In this document: positions 48,569-59,552 of the stretch, in pieces
Position numbering within the stretch: the first letter of the stretch is position 1
Layout of the letters: each line of letters begins with the position of its first letter
Assembly: GCA_037447655.1 (NCBI GenBank)
Contig: JBBHKE010002016.1
Span: 1-64,000, forward strand
Length of the DNA: 64,000 bases
Direction: 5' to 3'
DNA from: Zygnema cylindricum
Taxonomy: Eukaryota > Streptophyta > Zygnematophyceae > Zygnematales > Zygnemataceae
The notes under the pieces: model-generated
The model's database searches: none
What the model was told of the DNA's origin: nothing
What the model saw: the letters and a program-made list of their open reading frames with translations, nothing else
Made by a program: the position numbers and the translations under genes

Positions 48569-49162
48569 ATGGAGGACACAGAATTGCAGGTTATGGGCCC
48601 ACCCTCTAGGGTGCCCACCTTCAATGGATCTGGGTTCATCTATTGGGAAGCCATGATGATGGGAGCTTTGTGTGAAAAACGATACTGGGGTATCGTCAGT
48701 GGACAAGTGAAACGTCCACCTTCAGGAACTCCACCAGGATTTGGGGGAGTAAGGTTTCCTGCAACAACGGCTGCCTCGGCGGAGGAGGCAGATAATGGGG
48801 ACAGCAATGTGTCCGAAAAGGGGAAAGGGAAGGAGACACCCCTTACTCCTATTGCCACAGTATCGGGAGCGGCAATCATGAAGACCGTGGAGAACGATAC
48901 TCAAATGTGGGAGGATGTAAACATGGCTGCCAAGAACTTCATTCTGAGGCACCTCACTCAAGGTTTGGCCACTCCTCATCTTCACATTTACAAAGCTGAG
49001 GAGTTGTGGGTGAGTTTGGTGGAAATTTATAGAGCTGGAACTATTCAGGAGCTCCAGTTGGCTGAGCAAAAGCTATTGAGTTACACTTACAAAGGAGGAA
49101 AGATGTTAGATTATTGTAATGATCTTTCTTGTTTGTATACAGAAATGGAAAGTGCCGGGTAG
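48569..49162 (+). CDS. Copia element 3 gag, first part, ending at UAG
   Basis: 197 codons beginning MEDTELQVMGPPSRVPTFNG. The ATG is in the LTR; an in-frame Met also lies inside the primer-binding site. The frame shows copia gag features (FIYWEAMMMGALCEKRYWG, then FILRHLTQGLATPHLHIYKA). It stops at TAG (49160-49162), but the same frame stays open beyond for the next 1,251 codons. Element 1 has AGG at this codon, so the UAG may be a point mutation, or a leaky stop that sets the gag to pol ratio. Gag forms the virus-like particle in the cytoplasm. Confidence 0.85.
   Translation: MEDTELQVMGPPSRVPTFNGSGFIYWEAMMMGALCEKRYWGIVSGQVKRPPSGTPPGFGGVRFPATTAASAEEADNGDSNVSEKGKGKETPLTPIATVSGAAIMKTVENDTQMWEDVNMAAKNFILRHLTQGLATPHLHIYKAEELWVSLVEIYRAGTIQELQLAEQKLLSYTYKGGKMLDYCNDLSCLYTEMESAG
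48589..48603 (+). other. Primer-binding site: initiator tRNA-Met anticodon arm
   Basis: ggttatgggcccacc directly after the LTR is the exact complement of the anticodon stem-loop of plant initiator tRNA-Met (around its CAU anticodon), not of a tRNA 3' end. This is half-tRNA priming, known from Drosophila copia. The site is inside the gag frame and encodes the V-M-G-P-P region. Confidence 0.85.
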
Positions 49163-49171
49163 ATAGGTACA

Positions 49172-52100
49172 ATGAAAATGAAAGTTAACACCCTTATCAT
49201 GAAATTACCAAATGAGTTCGAAAACTTAGTGTACCGAGTACAGGGAATGCCTGATAGTTCATGGAAATGGAACACAGTAGTCAGGATGATACTTGTGCAG
49301 GAAAACACAATGGAGATTAGGAGAGGAGGAAAGAGCATTCAAGCTCTAGCAGTAGGAGGGGACCGATGGGGAAAGGACCCGAAGAAACCTTATAGAGGGG
49401 AAAGAGATCATTCAGGGGGACAAAGGCCCCCAAAGGGTCTTTGTCATTATTGCAAAAAGCCGGGGCACTTTATTGCAGATTGTGTCAAGCTATCAAAGCT
49501 GAGGCTCCAAGAGAACCGTGGAAGGGGTTCTTCCGGAGGGAAGAAAAAGGCACTTGTGGTTAAAAAGGTGTCAGGAGAAACCGAGGATGAGTCCTCTAAG
49601 GAGGATGGGGAGCTTCTTCTTGACGAGAGTTTGGAGGAGAAGGAGATTCCTCGGAGGCAGAAATGTGCCCTTGGAGCCATCCGGGAAGCTCCACAGGAAG
49701 GATGGATCATCGACTCAGGTGCATCCATGCATATGTGTCGTGATAAAGAACTCTTCACTAAGTTAAGAAAGATGCCTACTGTAGAGATAGAGTATGGGGA
49801 TGGGAGAGTGGTTACTACAGATCTAGTGGGATCAGTAGATCTGAAAGTCTTAGTGGAGGGTAAGACTTCTATACTTACATTCTCAGATGTACTTTACATT
49901 CCACAGCTAAGTAAAAACCTTGTCTCTACGTCTGTGTTAGATGACAAAGAGTTTGATACCTTCACCAGAAAGGGAGTCTTTACAGCTAAGTATGGGGATG
50001 AAGTTTACTTCACAGCAGATAAGGGTAGCCAAGGAATGTTTAGGCTTAACTTGAGTAATGAAAAGAAGAATGCTTACTATATTGGTGTTCCTAAGGTGAT
50101 GATTTGGCATAAGCGGTTGGGGCATGTACATTTTGATAGGTTAAGGGAAATGAAAAAACTTGGGGTAGTAGATGGTATTGAGTTTGGGGATAATGAAATG
50201 ATGGATGATTGTAGTGGTTGTGCTCAAGGTAAGGCTCACAGACTTCCCTTTCCCAAAGCCACCACATATAGAGGTGAGAAAGTATTAGATTTAGTCCACA
50301 CAGATATTTGGGGGCCTGCAAAAGTACCTTCGGTTGGAGGAAAGAGGTTTATGATGACAATAACTGATGACTGGTCTAGATACTCTAGAGTCTACTTTCT
50401 GAAAACAAAGTCTGAAGCATCAACTTACTTCAAAGAATATAAAGCTTGGAGTGAGAAGTTGCATGAAACCCCCATTAAAAGGATAAGGAGTGATAATGGG
50501 GGGGAATATACCTCTAACGAGTTTGAGGAATATTTGAGAGATGAGGGAGTGCAGCACCAGAAAACTGTACCATGTAACCCAGAACAAAATGGGGTAGCTG
50601 AGAGGTTGAATAGAACACTAGGAGATAGTGCATGTAGTATGTTGGCAGACAAGAAAATAGGAAAGAGATTTTGGGCAGAGGCAATGAACTGTGCCAACTA
50701 TATTAAAAATAGAGTCCTTACCTCAGCTGTAAAGGGAGTGACACCTTATGAGAGATGGGTTGGAAGGAAACCAGATATCTCACACCTTAAAGTATTTGGT
50801 AGCCAAGTTTACAGTCTTGACACGGATAGGAAAAACTGGAAACTAGATGCTAAGGGAAAACCTGGATACTTTGTGGGATATGATGAGGATGTTAAGGGAT
50901 ATAGAGTCTATGACTTAGCAAAGAAAGATATCATTCTGGTCAAACACTTAGTTGTCATGGATGAAGGGAAGTCATTTGACCCCTTCAAATATACAAAGAA
51001 GATAAGGATCAGATTTGAGTCTGAAAGTGAGGAGAACTCAATCGTTCCCGAAAAAGACATTAGTGAAACTGTGATTACAGATTCAGGGGAGATCAAAGAT
51101 ACAAAAGACTCACCAGAAACCTCACATACTCCTATGGACTTCGAGGAGACGGAAGAAGCGGGACAAGATACGGTTTTTATGGACAGGGGAGCCGATGAGA
51201 CAGTGAGAAGAAATCCAAGACTTCCATCCATTCCAGCTTCGAAGTTTGAGGGAGGAAGGAGGAGCAGCAAAAGGATACAGGAAAAACAAGCTGCCCATAA
51301 GGTAACTAAGCTATCTCACCCAGATGAGCCTCAGTCTTACTTAGATGCAGTGAATAGTCCAGAGAAAGAAAGATGGATTAGAGCCATAAATGATGAGATG
51401 GCTTCTATCATGGAAGCAAATACTTGGGAACTAGCAGATTGCCCTCCAGACAGAAAACCTATTGGATGTAAATGGGTATTTAAACTAAAACTGAACCCAG
51501 ATAATACAATTGAGAGGTATAAGGCTCGATTGGTGGCAAAGGGGTTCACCCAAAAAGAGGGGATTGACTATGAGGAGACCTTTGCTCCAGTTGTTCGGTT
51601 CCCATCGGTAAGGATTCTCCTCAGTCTGGCCGCAGCGGAAGACATGGAAATTCACCAGATGGATATTAAGACTGCTTTTCTTAATGGTGAGTTAGAGGAA
51701 GAAATTTTTATGAGGCAACCCGAGGGGTTTGTGGAAAAAGGAGAAGAGAGCAAAGTGTGCAGGCTGATAAAGTCCTTATATGGACTGAAACAGGCTCCCC
51801 GACAGTGGAATAAGAAACTAGATGAGTTTCTCACCGATCTGGGATACATCCGGATCAGCTCTGACCATTCTATCTATATGTTTGAAGATGAGAATGGTGT
51901 CATTTTTATTGCAATTTATGTGGATGATCTGCTTGTGTTAAGTAAGTCTTTAGATAATATCAATAGGCTAAAGAAAGATCTTAGGGGCAGATTTGATATG
52001 AAGGATTTAGGGGAGGCAAAATATATTTTGGGGATCCAAATGGAGAGAGATAGAGGGAAGAAGATTATCAGACTTACTCAGAAAGAAGCAATAGGTAATA

Positions 52101-52918
52101 TGCTTGAGAAATTCCAGATGGAAAATGCTAACAGTTGTACCACTCCCATGGACTTGAAAAAAGTAAGTGATGGGAGTGTAGAAGGAGGAGTGATGATCTT
52201 AGACGATCAGATGAGTCTAAAGGAGAGAGAGTTCATGAAGTCTATTCCTTATAGACAGGTCGTAGGAAGCTTAATCTATTTTATGAACTGTACCAGGCCG
52301 GACATAGCGGCAGCAGTTGGAGTACTCAGTAGGAGTCTTAATGATCCTAGGAAGAGAGATTGGGAGGCAGCCAAGAGAGTCATGAGATATCTGGTGGGAA
52401 CTAGAGAGTTATGGTTGCATTTGGGAGGGGAGCATACTGATATCACCACTTGGAGTGACGCCAGTTATGGGGATGCACCTATGAGAAGATGCACTTCTGG
52501 ATATGTTTTGTATGTGGGGGAAGGTGCTTGCTGTTGGAGCAGTAAGCAACAAAAGGTGGTTGCTCAGTCTACTATGGAGGCTGAGTATATGGCGTCGTGT
52601 TCTGCTGTGAAAGAACTAATGTGGGTGAAATCATTGTTACAAGAACTGGGATTTATGAAGGAGGGAGTGCATGAAATCTTTTGCGATAACCAAGCTGCAA
52701 TTGCAATTGCAGCCAATCCAAAACACCATTTCAAAGTAAAACATATGGACATAAGATTAAGCTTCGTAAGAGAAAAAGTTGAAAATAAAATTCTAAATCT
52801 TGTGTATAGACCTGATGAAGAAATGGTGGCTGACATGATGACCAAACCTGTGCCCTCTCCTAAACTAAAATATTGTCGGGAAAAATGCGGGTTGAAAGAA
52901 AAATTAAAATTAGACTAG
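49172..52918 (+). CDS. Copia element 3 gag C-terminus and pol polyprotein
   Basis: 1,248 codons, uninterrupted, same frame as the gag ORF upstream. Domains: gag zinc knuckle CHYCKKPGHFIADC (residues 91-104); protease with DSG (181-183); integrase zinc region with HKRLGH (313-318) and CSGC (347-350), core acidic residues near D378, D441 and E477 (D-D-35-E); RT with YVDD (916-919); RNase H with WSDASYGD (about 1092), EAEYMAS and FCDNQAA (about 1170). All catalytic motifs are intact, so this copy could be active apart from the UAG. The Met at 49172 may only be an in-frame codon of the polyprotein. Pol copies the element RNA and inserts the DNA. Confidence 0.95.
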   Translation: MKMKVNTLIMKLPNEFENLVYRVQGMPDSSWKWNTVVRMILVQENTMEIRRGGKSIQALAVGGDRWGKDPKKPYRGERDHSGGQRPPKGLCHYCKKPGHFIADCVKLSKLRLQENRGRGSSGGKKKALVVKKVSGETEDESSKEDGELLLDESLEEKEIPRRQKCALGAIREAPQEGWIIDSGASMHMCRDKELFTKLRKMPTVEIEYGDGRVVTTDLVGSVDLKVLVEGKTSILTFSDVLYIPQLSKNLVSTSVLDDKEFDTFTRKGVFTAKYGDEVYFTADKGSQGMFRLNLSNEKKNAYYIGVPKVMIWHKRLGHVHFDRLREMKKLGVVDGIEFGDNEMMDDCSGCAQGKAHRLPFPKATTYRGEKVLDLVHTDIWGPAKVPSVGGKRFMMTITDDWSRYSRVYFLKTKSEASTYFKEYKAWSEKLHETPIKRIRSDNGGEYTSNEFEEYLRDEGVQHQKTVPCNPEQNGVAERLNRTLGDSACSMLADKKIGKRFWAEAMNCANYIKNRVLTSAVKGVTPYERWVGRKPDISHLKVFGSQVYSLDTDRKNWKLDAKGKPGYFVGYDEDVKGYRVYDLAKKDIILVKHLVVMDEGKSFDPFKYTKKIRIRFESESEENSIVPEKDISETVITDSGEIKDTKDSPETSHTPMDFEETEEAGQDTVFMDRGADETVRRNPRLPSIPASKFEGGRRSSKRIQEKQAAHKVTKLSHPDEPQSYLDAVNSPEKERWIRAINDEMASIMEANTWELADCPPDRKPIGCKWVFKLKLNPDNTIERYKARLVAKGFTQKEGIDYEETFAPVVRFPSVRILLSLAAAEDMEIHQMDIKTAFLNGELEEEIFMRQPEGFVEKGEESKVCRLIKSLYGLKQAPRQWNKKLDEFLTDLGYIRISSDHSIYMFEDENGVIFIAIYVDDLLVLSKSLDNINRLKKDLRGRFDMKDLGEAKYILGIQMERDRGKKIIRLTQKEAIGNMLEKFQMENANSCTTPMDLKKVSDGSVEGGVMILDDQMSLKEREFMKSIPYRQVVGSLIYFMNCTRPDIAAAVGVLSRSLNDPRKRDWEAAKRVMRYLVGTRELWLHLGGEHTDITTWSDASYGDAPMRRCTSGYVLYVGEGACCWSSKQQKVVAQSTMEAEYMASCSAVKELMWVKSLLQELGFMKEGVHEIFCDNQAAIAIAANPKHHFKVKHMDIRLSFVREKVENKILNLVYRPDEEMVADMMTKPVPSPKLKYCREKCGLKEKLKLD

Positions 52919-52931
52919 AAAATAAGGGGAG
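52919..52931 (+). other. Polypurine tract, element 3
   Basis: aaaataaggggag follows the pol stop TAG (52916-52918) directly and abuts the 3' LTR. Confidence 0.85.
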
Positions 52932-53978
52932 TGTTGAAATTTATAGATTTCTAGAGTATTTTCTAGGTTTAAATATGTTTTTATAAAGGGAAAAAAAAAA
53001 GGACGGACAGCCTGCCTCCACCTCCGCTCTCTAGCCCCCATACTTGATGTAGTCACTGAAGGAAAGAGAGAGAGGTTGATCCATGGCTGCCTTAGTTCAA
53101 CAGACAACTATTTTTAGTAGGTTACTAAAAATATACTTGACGGACCAGAGATTTGATCCCGGTACCTGCGGTTCGTCAAATCGACCGGTAGCGGTCAGCT
53201 TTATCCTAATAGACTACGACCAATGCTAAGTGCTATGGTATGTGATAGATATATATTTTAGTTCGAAAGGATAAAGTTCATTTAACTAAAACTGTTTACG
53301 GCGTACATATATACAGTTTTATAAAGTACGTCGTACGACGCTAATTCAAAACGGATACCACGCATTTTATTTCTACATCGGAACAAATATCGCGCAAGTA
53401 TTTATTCCGGCCAAGATTACGTTTCGCATATAATCCAACGGCGCACATCATCGCCGAAATCCCGGAGTGGTCACTTTGGCATTTAGTGACGTGGCATCAC
53501 CTGGCGCCACGTGGGGAGACATCATTCGGTTGCGGGAATTCCTAGGAACGTACGGATGAGTGGAAAGTATACACGCGTCCACTTATGGCCTTGTCGTACA
53601 GAGGCCGTACAGAAAGTACATCGGCAATAGTACTTTCTAGTACTATACAGTTTTGTGATTGGTTCGTACAGGCAGTAATAGGAGCTGTGAGAGGGAATTA
53701 GGAAAAACTAGGACTTAGGAAAATTTAGGTAGATAGTCCTCTCTCTCAGAGAGTTTGTATAAATTGGCATCTTTGCCACCCTATAACTTATCGCCTGGTT
53801 GGCCATTTTCAGTGATTCTTTTTTCTACGGACTCATGGGAGTCCAGGCTACACAAGGGTGCAGTCAAATTGTTTGTTTGCCTTCTTAGGCAGCAGTGGTT
53901 GTGGCTTAAAGTGGGTTAGTTAAATACTATCTAGAGGCTTCCTGTATTCTGTGGTCCAATGGAGGACACAGAATTGCA
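52932..53978 (+). mobile_element. Copia element 3, 3' LTR
   Basis: 1,047 bp, TGTTGAAATT...GAATTGCA, followed by AGTGT. Differs from the 5' LTR by about 18 substitutions and one single-base gap. Confidence 0.95.
53127..53224 (-). other. tRNA-like segment antisense in element 3 3' LTR
   Basis: Same as in the 5' LTR, including the T run (rc of 53127-53131). Confidence 0.45.
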
Positions 53979-54792
53979 AGTGTGACAGCAGAAAGTTAGT
54001 AAAATATAGCGTAAAGGACATGCGTCATCACTTAAGTACAAAATAGGTATTTCAGAATGGCACTTACATTCACATATGTCTGTCACACATCGAACAAGAC
54101 AAAGCAAATGCAACGCAGATGGGAGAAAACAGCTGCGATGCAGATGGGACAAAGCAGCTGCGGTTATTCAGTACAGGATGACGAAACGAAGCTGTGGTTA
54201 CATTGAATATGATTCGGAACGAGACAACACAGCTGCGGTTGATCTGAATCAAGTCAATGGACGAGATTCATAGTGATTTGCTAGCAGGTGTCTTTCCAAC
54301 TCTGGACAATAGTTATTAAGCTGGCAGCAAGTAATTGTATTGACCTCTCAATATTACTGATTGTACAGTGGCAGAATTAGCTTTAGCATGATTTAGCTTT
54401 AGCATGATTTAGCTTTAGCATGATTGGGAGTACTTGAACTTCCTGGCAGTTAGGATTTTGGACGTATCTCTCAAGAACGTTTGTATCAAAGGTAAACTAC
54501 TATGTAGTAGGACAACTAAGAGTAGAAACTCACAACGAGTATATGACTTAGGACTTAGAACATTTGATTTATCCAAACTTCCAGATTGTGTAATTTGCAA
54601 TTTTTTTTTGGGAGACTTCTAAGTTGCATATCTTGGTTTTGTTTGATCAATTGGGTTGAAACTTTGGGAGTTGTCAGATTTTGTAAAATTCTATTTTGTG
54701 GTGTAGTTTGAAGCAGTTTGGACCTTTGGGTCAAATTTGGTGAGCTCTAGAAAATAGCTGTTGGGTAGGATTCTTGGTACGCTTCTATTAGT
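53979..54792 (+). mobile_element. Copia element 2, 3' LTR, second part
   Basis: Resumes at the AGTGT duplication of element 3 and continues collinear with the element 2 LTR to gtgaattatgtc. It lacks the inverted duplication of the 5' LTR. A 16-17-bp unit (ttagctttagcatgat) is repeated three times near 54370-54420. Confidence 0.8.
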
Positions 54793-55349
54793 GAATTATG
54801 TCGTTCTAAATACTTAACCCAATAATGCACAAAAACCTGAATGAATACTAAGGTACATATTAAAGTGGACACTGGACTGAATACTGAACTTATAGCCGAA
54901 CTGAATATTAGCTATATTATAATAGCTGAACACTGAACAAAACAGTAAGCATATTAATACTTACTTGAAAAATGAACTGAATGATGCATTCAATACTAAC
55001 TCAGTAATGTATTGGAAACTCAACTAAAATATAACAAATTATTGTATCGATTACTGAAATAAACATTATTTTGATACACAACTGAATGTTTGTGTGTAAA
55101 ATTAACTCGATACTAAACCAAATATAGAACTGAATATTGAACTAGTTATTGAAGTACTGAGGCGAAACTCGTAGCTAAACAATAGCGTGTAAATAATTAG
55201 TTTTATCCAATCTTTTATAAAATGTGTTGCAACTTTAAGTTTTATCTCTTTCATTCCTTCATCAATATTTAGTGTAAGCTTTGAAAACCAGTTACGATCT
55301 ATCCCCTTGCCATAAGTCTCTACTACATTTTGCCTCACCCTAACCTATT
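54793..55349. repeat. Degenerate actgaat-type repeats
   Basis: 54830-55160 has irregular repeats around actgaata/gaacactgaa in an AT-rich context. No gene seen. Confidence 0.45.
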
Positions 55350-56245
55350 CCCAACAGTAATGATGATTTTTTCATTTTACTATGATCAATCGATATAGGA
55401 GTTTTTGTCGACATAATTATTTGAAGTTCATAATATTGGAATTCCATATTCCATTATACTATTGAACCACTATGTTTAGTTAGTTTTTTCATGATGATAA
55501 AGTCCTAAAACACTAAGTCTTAAGTGTACTACTTTAATCATTGTTCATGTACTTGTTTTACCTTCTTTGTACATATTGTTTTAGCGTAGAAAGATTCCCA
55601 CTAACTTTTGGAATCTTTTTAAGTAGACTCTACCGCCACTTCTAGATATACCTAGAATAGTTATATCTCCACTTATCGGATGTACCTAGAGTAGTCGTAC
55701 CTCCACTTTTGTATAGTGCGGCTTACACATTTGGGTTCAACTATAAAACTCAAACGTCTCACTGTCTTTTTTATTCATTCAATATATTGAACTTAAGTTC
55801 ACGACTGCCTCTTTTTGTCTTTGCTGTATTTTTCCTTTTTTTGTCCCCTTTATGTATTTTATGTCATTTTTTGCTCCTTCGATTTAAATCTTTATTTTTT
55901 TTTATGGTTGTTAAAGTTACAGGTTATGGGCCCACGGCTTCGGTCGTGTCAAACTCAGTTCATAAATTTAAAGGACAAGACTTTTACAACTGGAAGTTTT
56001 AAATCTAGCATTTATTTAGCTTTGAGAAGTTCTGGGGCCACGTCATAAGAGATGCCATAATCCCGATTTTGCTAGTTGAGGATAATAATGATTTTGCGAC
56101 CGCCCAGCTTACAATCATTGCGTGGAAAGAATAAGAATCTATCGTTGTGTCTTGAATTATCGTGTCATTGGATAGGACGATTGCGATTCTCGTACAAAGC
56201 GCCACAACAGCTATCCATGCAAAGCTACTTTTATATATTTAAGCG
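55350..56245 (+). mobile_element. Copia element 5, LTR end and gag start (fragment)
   Basis: A third copia lineage. The LTR ends ttaca at 55921, followed by ggttatgggcccac (55922-55935), the same tRNA-Met anticodon-arm primer site. The ATG at 55904 lies in the LTR and gives MVVKVTGYGPTASVV, so the primer site is translated in another frame than in element 3. Gag-like residues continue (KFKGQDFYNWKF) with stops to about 56240, where the truncated element 4 LTR begins. The outer LTR edge is not defined. Confidence 0.65.
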
Positions 56246-56807
56246 AGAGCCAATATGTCGAAATTGGTTTTTTTGGCGGCTTACGCCAAAATCACCACAA
56301 ACTGACGCGTGGTAGTAACACAATGGACATCACTGAAGAAGGAGACAAAGCCATTGCGTCGGACATGAAAGGTACCACGTCCTCATTGGTGTCATACAAG
56401 GGCCGTATAGTTCGTATGGCGACCGGTGTTTATAAGGTGTACATTCTGTATTTTACACTGTTTTGATTGGTAGACGTACTCAGTAGTAAGGGGTTTTGAT
56501 TAGGAGTTTACAACTTAGATGAATTTCAGCCGTCTCTCTTTCAGTGTGCTTCTATACAAATAGGCCATCTTTGAATTGCCATAACTTACTGCTCAGGGGA
56601 GAAAACTTACTGCTCAGGGGAGAAAACTTATCGATTCTTTTTGCGTCTGACTTTGGGGAGTTGAGCCCTCACATAGGTGAGAATTGTCATAATTCTTGCG
56701 CGCCAGGGCGGCACATATTCTTGGTCAAACATAGAAGGGCATACTTTATCCTATAGGCTAGAAGTAAGGTTCATACTTTGTGTGCCAATAGAGGTCACAA
56801 AATCTCA
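56246..56807 (+). mobile_element. Copia element 4, 5' LTR (truncated)
   Basis: Matches the last ~560 bp of the 3' LTR (62617-63568); its first ~390 bp are missing. Ends aaaatctca. The gag ATG is changed to ATA (56789-56791). A 22-bp segment (cttactgctcaggggagaaa) is tandemly duplicated near 56585-56630. Confidence 0.75.
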
Positions 56808-58340
56808 GGTTATGGGACCACCCTCTAGGGTACCTATTTTCGATGGTGTAGATTTCATCTACTGAGAGACGATGATGCAAGGAGTTTTTTTCGATAAACA
56901 CGTATGGGGGATTGTAAGCGTACATGTGAGGCGTCCATCATCAAGCCTACGAGCGCCACCAAGTTTTGGAGGAGTCGTATTTCAGGAGGCTTTGGAGGAT
57001 ATGAAACAACCAAAATAGCCACGGAGGAGGAAGATGATCATGGGGAAATCATCGTTTTAGACAAAAGAAAACATAAGTCAAAACCGATAGCTACAACATC
57101 CGTTTTAACATCAACTATTTAAACAAAAGGAGAACGATGATGTCACTTGAGACATCAAAAATATGGTCGCAAAACATTTCATCTCTGATATCTCACCAAA
57201 AACATTAATCTCTCCCTCCTCAATATTACCAGATCTACAGATATGTGTGACTATCTTGTCAAAATATACAGAAGTTGAATTATTCACCAGTAGCAATTAG
57301 CAGATCAGAAGCTGAATGCTTATGTGTCTAAGGAGGAAAGATGTTGGACTTTTGCAATGACCTGGCTAGGTTATTTATGGACTTGAAATTTTAGGTAGGA
57401 TGAAACTGAAAATAAGAAAGTCAATAAAGTAGTAATGAAGCTTCCACATTAGTAGAGAACATTGTAAACAAGGTGCAAGATCAGCTAGGTGAAAATTCTA
57501 TCTAGAATTGTGTTGTGGGAATAAATATTAAGAGGGAGAACACCATGGAAATACGAAAAATAAGTGAGAGTATTCAAGCCCTGGCAACAATGACAAATTG
57601 GAGAAATAAAGATTCTAAGAAACCTTCCAAAAACTTCGGAATAGTGGACAAGGAGGTCAATTTGATAGATCTACGCGAGGACCGCCTAAAAAGAGTTTGT
57701 CACATTTGCAAAAATAAATTTGGGACACTACATTGCAGACTGCAATAGACTAGCTGATCTGTAGAGGGACACACCGGTCCATCTCAAGGAGGATAAAAGA
57801 AAGTACTTGTGGGAACATAAGTCAATGGAGACCAAGGAGAAGAGGAAGAGGAACATGATGAAGATATTGAGGATCTTCTCCGCAACGACTAGCTGGAGAA
57901 AAAAGTTACTGAACTATAAATTCTAAGAAGGCAAAAGTGTGCCTTTGGAGGTATGAAAGAGACTCCCGAGGAGGGATGGTTAATTAACTTTCGTTCTCTA
58001 TGCATATGTGTAGAGATAAGCAGCGGTTTACTAAGCTCAGAAAATATCCCATCTGTTGAGATAGAATATGCGAATGGGAGAGTAGTTACCACTAGTTTAG
58101 AGGAATCAATAGATCTTAAAGTCTTAGTGGAGGGAAAAACATCTATAATGACTTTGTCAAATATACTGTACATTACACAGCTAAACAAAAACCTTGTACA
58201 ACTAAATAAGAACCTTATCTCCACATTAGTGATAGATGATAAGGAGTTTGAGACAAACACTACGAAGGGAGTTTTTACAACTAACTTTAAGAATGAAGTT
58301 TGATGTTTACTTTACAACTGTAAAGGGAAGCAAGGGAAAG
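56808..58340 (+). pseudogene. Copia element 4 gag and protease (degenerate)
   Basis: The primer site ggttatgggaccacc (56808-56822) opens the internal region. Gag similarity continues (SQVMGPPSRVPIFDG, a weak zinc knuckle CHICKNKF region near 57700) and a protease region follows (EGWLINF near 57970, then LKVLVEGKTSIMTLSNILYI). Stops are frequent. The frame is cut by a solo LTR at about 58341. Confidence 0.8.
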
Positions 58341-59552
58341 AGTAAGTTAGCAAAGGCAACCTGCTTCTCGCTCAAACTCTCCAGTCCCTATACTTTTTGC
58401 AGTCACAGAAGACCGGAGAGAGAGCTAGAGCCATGACTGTCTATAATGTCCAAGGAGACAGAGAATAGGCTAATACTTAGTTTGTACCAAAAAGATGCAG
58501 CCGGATCAAGCATTTGATCCTGGTACCTATAAGCCGTTGAAAGACTTAGTAGCCATTAGCTTTAGCCATTAGACCAAGTCAACGTGGAGATACATTGGGT
58601 ACAATAGGTATTTAAAATTGTTCAGGTAGAGAATTGTCAGACAGACTGACAAATAACTAAAAACTGCTCTTAAACATATTTGAACCTATGTCTATGGAGA
58701 TTTATGGTAGTGATGCGCCTTATCCACTAAGGCGTTATCAAAATTATACACGTGAAGATTTTCAAAGATTGATAAACATTACGTGACAGCTAATTAATAC
58801 CAGACTAACGAAGAGGAACAATTCATGCATCTACGCGAATCTAAACTGTGTAAAATATGTTTTGATCGAACGGCCAGCATTCTAGCCGCCACGCGAAGTG
58901 AGCTTTTGGCGGCATTCGGAGATATCATCACGTGGTGCCACGTGGCGTCACATTATTTGATACCGGAGAAGTTGGGAGGAGGAACCATGGCTCCGGATTT
59001 GACAGGTGTCACCTTGTAGACCATGTCGTACAATGGCCGTACAATAAGTACATCTCCCATTGTACCTTATTCTACTATATAGTGTTCTTATTAGACTACG
59101 GTTTAGTAGTAGATAGTCGTGAGTAGGCAGACCAAGACTTAGTGATATTTAGGTACCTCTCTCTAAAAGAGCTTGTAACTATAAAGGTCATCTTTAACCA
59201 GCCATAACTTAATGCTCGTGTGAGCAAATTCAATGATTATTTTTGCTGCAAACTCAAGGGAGTCCAAGCTACACAGGGTTAAAGTCGGTCTGAGTCTTTG
59301 CGTGCCAGGGTGGCACTTATTCAGTGGGAAATTCAAAGTGGGGGATATTGTCCAAAACACATTCAAGCTTTGCATTCTGTGGTGGAACTAAGCACACAAT
59401 AGGTCTTCTATTCACAAGGGTGAAGGTGTATTGGAGTTCTGATTGTTAAGGGATCATTCATTTGGGTTTATATTAACTTGGACCTGGCGCTATCTAGATT
59501 AGCTTCTTTTGGATCTGCGAATTCTGTGGGCAATGGAGCCCATAGAATTTCA
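58341..59552 (+). mobile_element. Copia solo LTR nested in element 4
   Basis: Same family as 7968-9064, in the plus orientation, ending ccatagaatttca (gag start MEPIEFQ). The first ~90 bp are missing and no target duplication is clear. It separates element 4's protease region (SKG) from the MKxxGVV region before integrase. Confidence 0.75.
58489..58587 (-). other. tRNA-like segment antisense in the nested solo LTR
   Basis: Minus strand: gacttggtctaatggctaaa (A-box-like), ccaggatcaaatgc (B-box-like), then TTTTT (rc of 58489-58493). Confidence 0.4.

Larger units (their letters stand above)
47541..48588 (+). mobile_element. Copia element 3, 5' LTR
   Basis: 1,048 bp, TGTTGAAATT...GAATTGCA. Target duplication AGTGT at 47536-47540 and 53979-53983. 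About 18 differences from the 3' LTR by eye, so roughly 98% identical and fairly young. It contains TATAAAT (48368-48374), the gactcaggggagtcc hairpin (48440-48454), the antisense tRNA-like block and, 20 bp before its end, the gag ATG. Confidence 0.95.

Noticed and set aside
49447-49758. Minus-strand ORFs across copia elements 1 and 3
   Set aside because: Shadows of the plus-strand polyprotein; same codon-phase openness, no independent motifs.
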